Shown here: positions 24,027 to 36,031 of the stretch, one piece after another
How the letters are laid out: each line of letters begins with the position of its first letter
Position numbering within the stretch: position 1 is the stretch's first letter
NCBI GenBank assembly: GCA_039619475.1
Contig: CM077116.1
Coordinates: 202,887,117 to 202,951,116 of the forward strand
Origin: Icerya purchasi
Lineage: Eukaryota > Arthropoda > Insecta > Hemiptera > Monophlebidae
Direction of reading: 5' to 3'
DNA length: 64,000 bases
Program-made: the position numbers and the translations under genes
Notes under the pieces: generated by a model
What the model was told of the DNA's origin: nothing
Seen by the model: only the letters and a program-made list of their open reading frames with translations
The model's database searches: none

Positions 24027-26680
24027 AACACGGTGGAACAATGGAAGAAATCTAAAGGTATTCTCCAACGTAGGAACTGTCGAGCATACACTCACCTCAA
24101 AAATAGATGTAATAAAAATCCTAGATGCATAAAGTGTAGTGGAAATTACCATTCGACAGACTTGTAAATGTTCATTATGCGGAGATGTCCATGTGGCAAA
24201 TGATTGTGTCAAGTGGCAGTTGCTTTAAAGGAAAGAGGAAAACTACCTTCAAAACAAATGAAAATGGAAAATGTGCAAAAAGCAGAACGAACAAACAAGA
24301 AATATAATGAAGCGGCCAAACAGAATTCGAGCGCAACAAATACGCGTACTACGACAAATGAAGTAGATGACAAAAAAAGAGGCTGTCAAAACAATTTTAT
24401 ACGAAAAAGAGACAGATTGATTACAAAAAAGAAGAAGAAAAAAAAAATTAATAAAAACTTTGAACGACTTGATAAGTTAGAAAATAAATCATATGAAAAG
24501 AGGAATAATGAATAGAATAAGAATCGTAACTTATAACGTGAATAGACTGACGCATAGACGACAGAAAATAGAGTTGTTCATGTATTACTTATTGCAGAAT
24601 TAAATATAACAGAAAAACATACGGTTAAATTTTATTGTTTCCGTTACACTATACATCCTGATGGTGGTGGACATAAAGGAACGGCAGTATTAATCAAAAA
24701 TAATATTGAATACTACGAATTACAGAAACTTACAAAACAAATATAAGTGACGACAGTAAAGTAAATACCAAAGAAAAGCAATTAGTCGTTTCGGTAGCGT
24801 ATTGCCCGCATAATTTGCAAATTAAAATTGAAATGTTTACTAATTCAATACATTGGAATAATAACCATATCTGCAAGTGCTGCTCAGACAGTAATATACC
24901 GGTCGTCTGATATAAATAAAATGTTAGGTCTTCTGGACTTGTTTTTATAACTAAAGGAATACCGTAGGGGGTAATATACAAGTCGAAAACAATTACGATT
25001 TTGTGACAGACTGTTCTCCCGTCTTCTTGACAGCTACTTGTATCTTAATTTTGAACAAATAAAGCTTCGGACTAACCAATAACGGAGCTGATTGGGAAAC
25101 AACAAGAAAAAAATTAGGTGAAAAACTAAATTTGAAAATAGCTTTGAAGAATAAAAACGATAAATAGAATTTAATAGTGCTAAATTATATCAGGTTGCGT
25201 TGGCTTCTACGACTCAGCAAAAAACTGGTGTATATAATCAGAATGTTCCGGCTAAAATACAAAATAAGATTAAAGAAAGAAGAAAAATTAGGGAAATATG
25301 GAAAAATTCAAGCACACGCAATAATACTAAACTAATTAAAATAAGCTACAGATTAAAAGAATTATCCTTAAATTAAAAGAAGAAATACAGAGGAGAATAA
25401 TTATTCGTTGTGGAAAGTTACTGAAAGAATTAAATGGCCGCAACAGCGGAATTTTCCGATTAAAAGTGTAGATGGCTGGAGATTAAGAAGTGATCAGGTT
25501 AAGGTAAATGTTTTGTAAAATATCTTAAAGATGTATTTACGCCTAGTTACATTGAGCGTAATTATGATCCTAAATTACAGAAAGCAAGTGAAGAAAACAT
25601 AGCCTACTACAAACCAAGTAAAATTTTAAAAGAAACCTAAAATTAATATGGGTATTAAAAAGACACCAGGATTCGGTATGATTACAGCTGGTAAGGAATT
25701 GTGGCTCTATCGGAAATATTCAAATCGGTATTGAGAATTGGTTACTACCCACAATTGTGGAAGGTGGCATAAATCGTTATATTAAGTCAGGGAAGTAAGC
25801 GACGGAAATCACATCGTACACACCTACCATCAGTTTATTACCGGAAATTTTAACATTTCTTGAGAAATGACTATTTGAGTGGATGAAAAATGCCATAGAA
25901 AAACTCTTGCCTAATCATCAGTTTGTGTTCAGACAAAAATACTTAACCGTTAATCAGTTACACAGAGTTACAATTATAATAGAAAACGCTCTGGAAGAAA
26001 GAAAAATCTGTACCGCAGTTTTTTTAGATTTTTGTTTTATTATTCGAAAAAATTGGCCTGTCGGTACATGCTAACTGTAGTGATAGATAAACTATCAACC
26101 GATAGTGATCAATGGAGAAACTATACTCACTGAAAGTTACGCCACGTACCTTAACAGGTATTTTGATTAAAAAACTGACGTGACGAAATTTCCGAAAAAA
26201 ATAAAACTGGGCAAAAATGTACTGGTTATTAGGCTAAAAAAGTACGCCATCATTGAATAATAAAATTCTACTTTACAATCAAATAATCAGACTAATATGG
26301 AGCTACGGATACCAATTGCGGGGTTGTGATAAATTGTGTAACATACAGAGGATCCGGCGAGCATGAAATAATATTCTCAGGAAAATAACCGGTGCTAAGT
26401 GGTACGAAAGGAATTCAGTGATTAATTATGATTTTCAAGTTTCGACGTTGCCACACATAATTGAATCAATGGTCAAAAGAATATCAGTAGAGGTTGCAAG
26501 AACAAGTCAATCCTGGAATAGGTAAGCTGAGAGAAAATAATCATAATATCCGGCGATTAAAACGAACTACGCCACACGAGCTGGCCTGGAGTGTTTCTAT
26601 GCATTGATTAAAGTTGACTTTCTCCAATTGTAATTTTTTTAGAACAAAAAAAAATAAAAATAAAAAAAAAAAAATATTGA
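24027..26680 (+). pseudogene. Jockey-type non-LTR retrotransposon relic: gag, endonuclease, RT
   Basis: A longer LINE copy, broken throughout. First come zinc-knuckle remnants of ORF1: 'CRAYTHLKNRCNKNPRCIKC' (near 24070-24130), then after a frameshift 'CSLCGDVHVANDC', then a Lys-rich tail to 24513. The endonuclease start IRIVTYNVNRLTHRRQKIEL follows (near 24520-24575), with GGGHKGTAVLIKNN (near 24665-24710). RT blocks follow: 'IKKTPGFGMITAG' (near 25650-25690), 'LLPNHQFVFRQKYLTVNQLH' (near 25905-25965) and 'AVFLDF'. The tail 'IRRLKRTTPHELA' lies near 26550-26580, and an A-rich tail at about 26640-26680. Such elements encode an RNA-binding ORF1 protein and an endonuclease-reverse transcriptase. 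Frameshifts, stops and losses around the catalytic core make it inactive. It sits inside the large RIC3 intron, opposite in strand. Confidence 0.85.
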
Positions 26681-27350
26681 GATCTTTAGTCTAATTTCAA
26701 ATTTTTATTTTGATCGAGTTTTATGATTTTATTTCGACCAGACTAAAATAAACCTAGTAAAACAGCATTAGAAACTCATTATATGGTCATGAAACTTCTT
26801 TACAATTCCGCACAAGATTTGCTTACAGTTTATACAAAGGTTAATTATTGATAGATGAAAAGGATAAAAAAAAAAAAAAGATGATTAAGGGAAAGTAATT
26901 TAGCATAAGAAAAAAGGAAAAATGAATAATAAGGAAATAAAAGAGTACATTAAAAGAGAGGATTAATGGCACGAAGATGAAAACTGAAGTTAACGGACTC
27001 AGCTAGATTCTGCACTAGGATTTACAAATTCTACGTGTACAAGATTTTATTAGGAATCCAAAAAGCATGTAAATAGTTGTGAAATCATATGAACTGATTA
27101 ATTCGATGAAATACTGAAAAGAAAAATACTATCATATAATAGGCAGGTAGAGTATACATTAAAAGTTTACAAATGTTGTGGTTTGGGTCTTGATGCTTAA
27201 AAATTATTCATCACCACGTTAAATTTTCCTTTTTAATTAAATAATATATCGATATAACTTAATCTTTTAGTCATTTTATTTTCACTTATTTTGTAAAAAT
27301 GTACTCAGAAAGTATTTAGTGTATTTAGTACACAAACTTTAATTGCAAAA
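26681..27350. other. Intronic AT-rich stretch
   Basis: No coding or repeat signal was recognised. Confidence 0.4.
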
Positions 27351-27358
27351 TAAAGTGT

Positions 27359-27483
27359 CAGTGATGTAGCCAAATATTTTTTTATATAAAAAGAAAGGGT
27401 CTGATCTACTGCCAAAGCCATTGAACGGAGAAGGGAATGTCCAACCGTTTGGATACCCCAGCTACACTGGCTACGCTACTATG
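27359..27483. mobile_element. ~125-bp hAT-like MITE
   Basis: The ends 'cagtgatgtagcca' (left) and 'tagtagcgtagccagtg' (right, reversed) are imperfect inverted repeats of the CAGTG..GTAGC type seen in hAT elements. Flanking 8-mers 'taaagtgt' (27351-27358) and 'taaagttc' (27484-27491) share their first six bases, compatible with a decayed 8-bp duplication. The interior is GC-richer than its surroundings. Confidence 0.6.
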
Positions 27484-30400
27484 TAAAGTTCAAGTTGTAC
27501 GGAAAACATTAAAAATTAAAAACGAACGTTTTTAAATTCACTTTAATAAAGCTGAAATTGTGAGCTAATATTAACTTACTCATGTCATTTTCGTTCCAGC
27601 CTTTAGCAGCATAACAAATACCAAATTTTTCTTCATTTTAAAATTTAAAAAAATTTTCGTATAACCAATAATGAAAAATAATTATAACTAGATTAACGAC
27701 AATACTACTTACTAAACAAAAATATATAAATCCTAATATGTAGTGAATACGCGTTAAAACATACATCAACACTTCCTGAATATTATGTATATTCCGAATA
27801 CCTCAAGGACGATAACGATTAATAGGTTAAATAGATTATATTTAAATTTTAGTAGTTAATTTTGCAGCCAATTAAAAATTTCACGACATAATATTATAAA
27901 TAAAAATAAAAATACCTTAGTAAAATAAATATTAATTAAACAATATATGTGAAAAAAAAAAAGATACTAACTTAAACAGAGATGTTTTATTATACGACGA
28001 ATTTATAATTTGCAACTTTTGTTCTAACGGTTAAAATTATTCAAGTTATTCGTTTAAGTATCGAGTAAATAAAAACCTACTAGTAAAACATTGTTATTCC
28101 TATGTACCTTCTCTGCGGCATGAATCTAGTTTAAGCGTGTATCTAATTATAAAACGATAGTTTTAAAGTGCACACTAAAAAAAAAAAAAAAAAAAAAAGA
28201 AGGAAAACCCAGATGAATATTTTCAAATTTTCAATTATTTTCATATTTTTTATTTTTATTTTGAAATTAACTGGTATTTTAAATTAATTTCCATCTTTTG
28301 TTACAGTAATAGCATTAACCGGCAGAAACATTCAGCTTCTTCTTTTTAACCAACTTCGTCCAAGTTTGGCGATTTTACCCGTACCATAGGATTTAAGATG
28401 AATCTTCTGGTGAAAGGCTGAACCATTTTGTCAAATTAAGCTCCAGGATAATTGCACAAAATTTTTCACGGTGGAATATCAAAATGAATTAGCAAAAACC
28501 AGTCGGCAATCGGTCTCTCTGCAGTATTTTTAATAATTTAGTTTGAAATTGTTATCAGATATAACAGCAGATTCATCAGTTTTCATTTTGTCAATTGCGT
28601 CTGTTATTTTATTTCTTGGATTATTTCTGCTGTTTGAGTACAATCATCTCAAATAAACTTGACATTATTTAATTATCTTAGCCATGTGCAAGTCACGCGT
28701 CGTCAAATTATTCCTGAATATAAACTTTCCGTATGATGAGTTCGTTATTTTTCTCTCTTATGTTTCGCGTATATTTTTTAAATTATCTATCGCATTATTT
28801 ATATTAAAATTAGTAAATTTTTACTTTTTTTGTGTGCATAAAATACAACACGTCTAGTTGTGATCATCAATTTTTTGACATTTTAGCTATTTCTCTTCAG
28901 TTTCTTCGTATGATTTCATTTAGCTGTCAGAACGGATCTTTATTGTCCTTTTTTCTGGTAATGCAAACAAATTTCAGTAGCTTTGTGATGATCCAAACGT
29001 TTCTTTGACGGTTTTATACATCTACCATCTTATTCTCAGTTTACAGAGCCGTACTATTTATCTTAAGAATATTTTTCGTTGTTTTATTTTTCCATTTTCT
29101 TAAATTTCAAATAATAATTGTCCTTAACATCTGGCATTAAACATTCAAAATAATGACCCGTTATGACATATTCTAGACGAGTAATATTAAAAAAATAGTT
29201 CTATTCGACGAAGACGTCGAGTTTTTTTTCGGAGCTCTAATGGACATAATAAAAAGCGAAATTTTACAGTTGTTTTACGAATAATATTCAGTAAGTTCGC
29301 AATGTCCATTAATTAAAAATTGTAAATTTAGCTTAAAAATTAATAATGATCAAATGAAATTAACGATTTTGTTACGGTAGAAGTGGGCATTCGTATCCCG
29401 CGAACAAATAGTTTCCGACAGAAAACGTTTACTTTAAATATTTTAGCGCTATTGTTAAAAACAAATTCGCTAAAACCGGAAAAATCTTTTACGCACATTA
29501 ACGTCACTGTTGTCCGACTTCGTTACTAAACGGTTAAATATGTTTTACATAACCGGTTTTCTTGTATGACATTAAAATACAGAGACGATAGAAGTTAAAT
29601 TTAAACAGCTGCAATCACTTAAAATGAAGACTCCCTTAAAACGAGGAGATGCCATAGATGAAAAGGATGCTTGGAAATATAGCTTTAAGCTTTTATTACT
29701 TCTCATTATCAACGAAACGTGATATTCTAATTTTTTTAATATTACATTATCTTGCTACTTAATTTTGAGATTGTCCCATGCCGACTGTGGCAGATGACTT
29801 ATATTATACAATTAGATTTATTTAAATTTAGAATTAATTTATTTTCTTCGATCCATAAATATACTTCCTGTAGGTTGTTGTATATCATATGCCGTATAGT
29901 TGATATGTTCCGTGCACTAATGACTAATACATCATCTGAATAACTGTATATTCTTTTAACAAAATTGAAGAATAGTTTTTCTTATCTAGTAGTTGCAAAA
30001 AGTCTAGGAAACTAACTGCAAAACATCGAATGATCTGAAATTTATCCCTTCTAGAAATTCTGTACAGCAACAGCAGAAATTTTTGCTCGTTTTTGACTGA
30101 TGCGACGCTAAATACACAACAAGGTTGATATAAAGAAAATATAAACCATCTACCTGTCAAATTTTGTGAAGTTACTTCAGAAAAATAGAGAAACCCTTTA
30201 AAAAACTGATAGAAAAATAATTATTAATTTCGAAATCAATTCATTAGTTAAAAATAGGTACAGAAGAACAGACTAATTGGACAACATATATTTTTCGTAT
30301 ATTTGTTTTTAATATGCTTCTATCGCTACCACTGCACAGAATTACAGGAAGTTCTCAGAAACTGATACACGATATCAATGTCCGTGTAATGAATTATTGC

Positions 30401-30723
30401 ACAGCTTTCCAAACTATTTTACAATTAATTTATCTGAGAAAATGTCAATTAAACGCAGGCTCCAGAGTTCGAAGCTGTCGCGGTAAAATATCGTACTGAA
30501 TTTTTTGCATAGGAGAATACGAAATTATTAAAGAATCTTTAGTATGTCGAAAGTTCAATTGTTTTTAGTATAAAGTGATACGTTTTGAAGAACACGACAA
30601 AAAGAAAAAAAAAATTGGCAACGCAGATGTCTAATCTTGAGCTAGAATATACGTAAAACTAAAACGAACCAAATAAAACATAGAACCGAGTATTAAATTG
30701 CATAACTGTCATAAAATACAAAC
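27484..30723. other. Intronic AT-rich stretch
   Basis: The remainder of the intron between RIC3 exons 5 and 6. Poly-A lies near 28178-28198. No paired splice sites around a convincing frame were found on either strand. Confidence 0.4.
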
Positions 30724-30892
30724 CAAAATTTGAAGTCGGTCCACTACCGTTTGGCAAATCAGGCGTTCTTTGTTGTTCTGAAATTTTATTGTAACGGGTA
30801 ATGTTTTCAAGAACTGCTTTCTTAAATTCCGTCGATGCTTCATTTGCGTCAAAGTCAGGATTAGTATTTTCGCGGTTCTTTTTGTTCATCAG
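30724..30892 (-). CDS. ric-3: RIC3 homologue, exon 5
   Basis: The acceptor 'tttctatag' precedes 30892 and the donor TTTTG/gtttgt follows 30724. Phase is 0 in and 1 out, which fits both neighbours. It encodes 56 codons starting LMNKKNRENTNPDFDANEAS, with KKAVLENITRYNKISEQQ further on, and ends SGPTSNF. The peptide is polar and acidic/basic mixed, without a membrane segment, and links the second membrane helix (exon 4) to the coiled coil (exon 6). In RIC3 proteins this cytosolic linker is variable. Assignment rests on strand, order and exact phase match. Confidence 0.75.
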
Positions 30893-32189
30893 CTATAGAA
30901 ACAAATTATTAAGAGATAACATTAAATATTAACTCATGAAAAAAAAAAAAAGAAAAACAATGTTAATGTAGTAAACAGTATTGTAGATATTTAGCGTTAA
31001 ATTTCACGCTCGTTTTATTGGATTCGGTGTAATTATAAGGAGTTATAACAATTACAATTACTTTCAAAAAGTTTACGTAATAGTAATAAAAGGAAATAGC
31101 AATGATATTTTTGGCTGGTAATTTATCTTGTAAATTAAAAAAAAAGAAATAAAAGTTTACGACTTCACCACATATACATACATACATACATATATAAGGA
31201 CTTAAAAAAAATAAAAAAATAATATATATATTATTGTGTAACGATTCTCGCTTTTTAAAGTCCTGAAGGTTGCTAACTACGATATCTCTCGATTATCACG
31301 GATTTATTTATTCATTTATTTATTATTATTAATATTATTATAAAATTCCTGGTTAGTTATTTTTTTATTTATATATTTAATAATACTTTACGTCGATTTT
31401 TCTGTGGCGGCTGACCGATGAAAACATAATCATTAGACGAATAAATGATACAACTATTATCAATGAAATACAATTAATTAAATAAAATTGTACATATCGT
31501 TGGGTCGGCTGAGTATTTCTCCGAGTATGGAACTGGGTGATGCGGTGCGGAATCTAATTCTGATACATCGGCAGCGAAAATGTGAAACTATGATCACGAT
31601 ATTCTGTTGCACGGTAGTTTTATTTTTTTTAGCTCTTTTCTATCAGCAGCTATTTTGGTTCTAGGTAACTATTGCAACGGGAGAGATAAGCATCAATCTT
31701 TTCTTTGGATAACGTGAAGATTGATCTACAATTGACTTTTTTCCTCAGGTTTTTTTCCCCGTCAATTTCTAACTTCCTTTCTCCGCTACTGAAATCCAAC
31801 AGTTATGGTTTTTTACTGGTGTACTTTTTTTTTTTCGTCGACGAATAATGGTCCATCTACCTTAGCCGACTTCAGAATCATAGCCACATACACATATACT
31901 CTCTCAATACACTTTGCCTTTGTCAGACATTTACTATTTTTATTTTAAATGCTGCACAATGTAATGGATACATTGCAATATATACACACGCACACACACA
32001 CATATATATTTGTATTTTTAAACATAATTAACTACAATCATTACTTCGATGCACTGAAAGTTCCATTTATCAATAGAAAAAACGAATTCGAAATAATAAT
32101 GGTCATCAATTATTTATTAGTCTATTTAGTAACTATTGCGTTAATTGTTTTTATTCGGTAGTATCATTTAACTTTTTTTTTTTTATTCA
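30893..32189. other. Intronic AT-rich stretch
   Basis: Intron between RIC3 exons 4 and 5. Short CA/TA microsatellites lie near 31170-31200 and 31980-32010. No other gene was recognised. Confidence 0.4.
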
Positions 32190-33895
32190 CTAAAGGCAAT
32201 GCTTTGTCCCAGCAGCTATTCTTCTAAGTTCTTGATATTTATTTATATTCAACCGATGATGTACATTATCCATTATAGATGATCTTGGTTTTCCTCTGGC
32301 CTTTTACCTGTAACTTTTTTCTTTGTTATATTTTTTATGAACTTATTGTACCTTATTATATGCAGTAGCGGTTTTATTTTCCGCTTATCAATATGGTTTA
32401 ATAAACTTCTTTTCTCATCTATTTCTTTTAACATTCTGTTATTTTGTTTTCACTTGTTTCTAAGACCATGTAGCCACTCAAATATAATTTTTAAATTCCC
32501 GGTTTATTCCCTGTTTTCCTGGTCCAAATCCTCCCGATTTCCTGACTATTAGAATTTTACAAAAGTAGAATGGGATCTTTTTTGTTACTATTGATAATAT
32601 TCGACCGGCCTAGCGTATTTTATATGAATAAAACAGAACTTCGTAATTTATTTCGATTAAAGCGCAGTAAAAAATGCATTTATTTTTCGTCTCAAATGAT
32701 TTTTTCTTATTAAAAAATATCGTCTTTGGCAATTTTTACTTTTTTCCTCAGTTTTATGACAAAATTCCCGGCTGGGTGACCACCCTGAAGATGTTTTTTC
32801 CATTCTACGCCATATCCACATTTTTTCCCTTGCGCAGTTAAAAACTAATTTTCACAACCGTAATCGAGCACACTTCAAACGTATGCTTCTGCAATTTTTT
32901 TCCGAACGTCTATACCGATGTTCTTATTTGTTAATATATATATATTTTTTTTTAAATATTAAATGAAAGTTTGGCTTGTCCTATTTTTTTTTAACGTATT
33001 TTATGCTTCTCTATTATGCTCTGTTATCACACGTCCTAGGTAACGTGTTTCTGTTACTTGTTCCAATTTAGTACTATTTATTTTTATGTTTGTCTGTTTA
33101 TTTGTTGTATTCCTACTAATCTTCATTACTTTTGTTTTCTTTTTATTCATATTTATTTTCTATTTAGCTAGTTCTCCTGACAAAACTGCTAGCATTTTAT
33201 TCATATTCTTCTCTGGCTCCTCTAAAAGAGCAATATTGTCCATGAAATGTACGCAGTGGGTTTGTATCCCATTTGTTTTTACTCCTTTCGACTTCTTTTT
33301 CATCTTTTTAATTGGCTCTTCTATTCATACGTTAAATAGAACGATCACGGAGGACATCCTTGTCTAACTCCTTTCCTTATTTTAGCTTCTAGCTCGTGTC
33401 CACTTACATCTGTTGTCGTTTTTGTGACTTATAATAAATTTAATATTAACCATCTATCTTTCCAGTATATATTCTTTTTTCGTTTGACGTTCTAAATAAT
33501 ATTTTCCAGTCAATATTGTCGAAAGCTTTTTATAGGTCTATAAAGGTTATTTATGTCTCTTTGTTCACCTCCAATCGTCTTTATAATATGAATTTCAAGG
33601 CCATTATCGCTTTTCTAGTTCTTTTTCCCGTTCTAAATCCAAACTGATCTTCTCCATTGCTTTCTTCAATTTTCCCTTTTAGTCTATTTTTAACGATTTT
33701 TAATAAGATTTTCGAAGCATGCGACAACAGTGCAATGGTTCTGTACTTTGCGCATTCATGTTTACTTCCTTTTTTTGATAGGGTAATTGTTTTGCTTTTT
33801 ATAAAATCCTCCGGTAATATACCGTTTTCATAACAGCCATCTGTTATCCGAAATAACGAATTTTCCATCCTTGGCGTTGTATATTTGGTTTTAAT
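32190..33895 (-). pseudogene. Non-LTR retrotransposon relic, reverse transcriptase to C-terminus
   Basis: The minus strand carries an RT of the type annotated in insects as 'endonuclease-reverse transcriptase'. The blocks are ILPEDFIKSKTITLSKKGSK and CAKYRTIALLSHASKILLK (33680-33810), then EDQFGFRTGKRTRKAIMALK (33590-33655). Next come FID..KAFDNIDWK (near 33505-33545), the catalytic box FMDNIALLEE (near 33220-33245, normally .ADD or .MDD, so one Asp is now Asn) and YLGRVITEHNREA (near 33010-33050). The thumb/tail follows, with 'SVLDYG', 'RRMEK', 'HIIRYNKFIKNI' and 'GKRPEENQ' down to about 32200. The 5' half is absent, and stops and frameshifts are frequent. CR1/RTE-like affinity is likely; the clade cannot be settled by eye. 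Its orientation is the same as the RIC3 gene that hosts it. Confidence 0.8.
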
Positions 33896-34642
33896 TCAAA
33901 CAAAATTGCCCTCTTTTGTTGCTTTTTAAGATGGTATTAGTAAAATTTTACCGTAGCCATTAGAAACCGTATAGGAGACTTAATTTTTTTTCTTTTTGAT
34001 AATAATTACAAGTTGTTTTTCTCTTTTACTTTTTTAGAACAAATTTTATAATAATCGTTAATATAAAAATTACGAGGATTTTTCCTTTTTTTTTTTTCGT
34101 ATTTTTTATTTGAAATTTTGGGTTACAAAGAAAAATATAATAAAAATATTTAGAAAAAAATAAATAAATAAAACAATAAAATCCATCATTTTTCTTTTTT
34201 TAAAATCTTTATCACACGTAAAATGTAATTTGTTAGCAGGCGTTATGACCTAGAATTAAAATGTTTATTTGGTAATATACGAATTGAATTAGCGAAACTG
34301 TATTTTGCTCAAAAAATTTATTAATCTGAAGTAGAAAATTACATCAATGAAACTGTTTTATTAGTCAACAGAGTAGAAGAACGATGAGTCATAGGATTTT
34401 ACACTATCGCGGTGAAAATAATACCCATCAAAATACGTCTTCAGAGAGCTTCACAGGAAAATATCACTAAAAAGTAACAAATTAAATAGCCGTGTTTAGT
34501 TTACTTATTCCATACCTTGGGCATTAACTCATAATTTACTCGAAAAAATATAAATAATACACAATAATACAATGAAAATTTAAATGTAAAATTATAAATA
34601 ATAGAAGATAAATTAGAAAATAATCAAAAGTTTCTTTTCCCA
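33896..34642. other. Intronic AT-rich stretch
   Basis: No feature beyond poly-T and poly-A runs. Confidence 0.4.
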
Positions 34643-34786
34643 TTTTTTTTTTTTTGCGCGTTAAACATAGATATTAACTCAGCGCAAATGAAAATTTTAG
34701 AGGTTTCAATATGTGACAGCAGGATTCAAACCCGGTTCTCTATTCGAACGAATCATTACTCCCTAACTAAATTACGGTAGCTGGCC
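34643..34786 (-). repeat. tRNA-derived SINE, copy D
   Basis: Minus-strand copy of the same SINE family. It has an A-box-like 'aatttagttagggag', a good B box 'gggtttgaatcctgctgtc', 'cacatattgaaacctc', the body 'tttgcgctgagttaatatc', 'tatgtttaacgcgc' and an A13 tail (T run at 34643-34655 on the plus strand). It is the copy that best preserves the B box. Confidence 0.7.
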
Positions 34787-35890
34787 CAAAGCAGCATTAG
34801 GCAGGTTACGCATCAAAAAATATACAGTGAGAAACGGATTTACTCATTAACTGACAGCAAATGTACAAAACAAAAGGAAAAGGAAAATAGATGGTGGTGA
34901 GCATTGCATAAAGAAAATGTTGAAACACAAATTTTTTAAATTTAACTGGGTCTTGATTAAGGGAGACTTTTGCCTAAGCTGAAGATTGAGAGATCGTTTT
35001 TAATTTAAACAATTTAAATTTTTATAGATTTAAAAGTCATCGTATTTTATATTTTATCTGACTGAATAATTAATAATTATCGTTAGCACAAATGACAAGA
35101 AATCATGGAATATTAGGTGATTACTGTTTTTGATCTTTTCCTTTGTTCAACACTTGAGATTTACTGTATTTTAATACACGCGTTTACGTTAGTGAAATAT
35201 CATTTTTTTGGAAATCGCAAACCATATTCTTTTTTTCTTTCTTACATCTGCCACTTGTTTTTTTCTTCTACTCTACAAAAAATGTAGCCTCACCAAAGCT
35301 GCCATCACACTATTTTCTGGTTTTACGATAACTTTGTGTTTACAATATGTATTTTTCTACTGAAAATCGTCGTTGTTGTTAACATTCTTTTCTATACACC
35401 ATTAAAATTACCTCTTCTATAATTATTATTATTATTATTTTTTTGAAAATAACTAAATTCACTGGCGGAAGTAAGCCAAAATTGTGATGAAAACATTTCA
35501 GCTTTTAATATGTAAATATAAACTTACCTTACTTATGAATTTCACCGAATCATTTAGTTTAAATCTTTTCCATCTAACCACTAGGGATTACTTTGCTGTC
35601 CCCATTCTTCGCGCTTTGTGGTATGTTTCTCTTATGTATTTTAACAGGGAACATAGTTGCTTTTTATTTTTTCAATTTAATGTCGGGTAGGATACTATTT
35701 TCCCCAAATTTATAGACATTAGTTTCATTACTTTATAATTTTTGTATTTATTATTCTCCAATTCCGATGACATAAAGTAATAGGCTTAACTAAATCGATC
35801 GATTTCTCTTTTGTAAATGATTTTATTATTAATTACACTTATAGAGAACGAAATGCACTTATCGTGTCTGCTAATGACGGAAAAAATTAC
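34787..35890. other. Intronic AT-rich stretch
   Basis: No additional exon or repeat was recognised. Confidence 0.4.
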
Positions 35891-36031
35891 CTTAAAGATA
35901 GTGTAAGCGAAGAATACTACAATGCCTACGGTATATATCGGCATTAATATTCCCAGCAGACCACTGCCTTTCGGTTGCACTGGAGCATGCATACCTGCTC
36001 CCATCGGCGGCCTCATAGCCGGAATTGGAGG
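35891..36031 (-). CDS. ric-3: RIC3 homologue, exon 4 (second membrane helix)
   Basis: The acceptor 'tatgttttcag' precedes 36031 and the donor AAG/gtaatt follows 35891. Phase is 0 in and 0 out, giving 47 codons. The peptide starts PPIPAMRPPMGAGMHAPVQP. It then runs through a KGSGLLG hinge into the hydrophobic helix ILMPIYTVGIVVFFAYTIFK. A Pro/Met/Gly-rich stretch followed by 'MG.IMPIY..GI..F..YT.FK' is the hallmark of RIC3 and is the strongest identification in this gene. RIC3 is an ER membrane protein that promotes folding and assembly of nicotinic acetylcholine (and 5-HT3-type) receptors. An ORF read straight through the donor gives a spurious C-terminus. Confidence 0.88.

Noticed and set aside
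24204..24515. 103-codon Lys-rich ORF as an independent gene
   Set aside because: It continues the zinc-knuckle ORF1 remnant of the Jockey relic and is followed directly by its endonuclease start, so it is retrotransposon sequence.
29636..29710. Possible small exon (KMKTPLKRGDAIDEKDAWKYS)
   Set aside because: Looks protein-like but has no convincing donor, no family match and no compatible neighbour.
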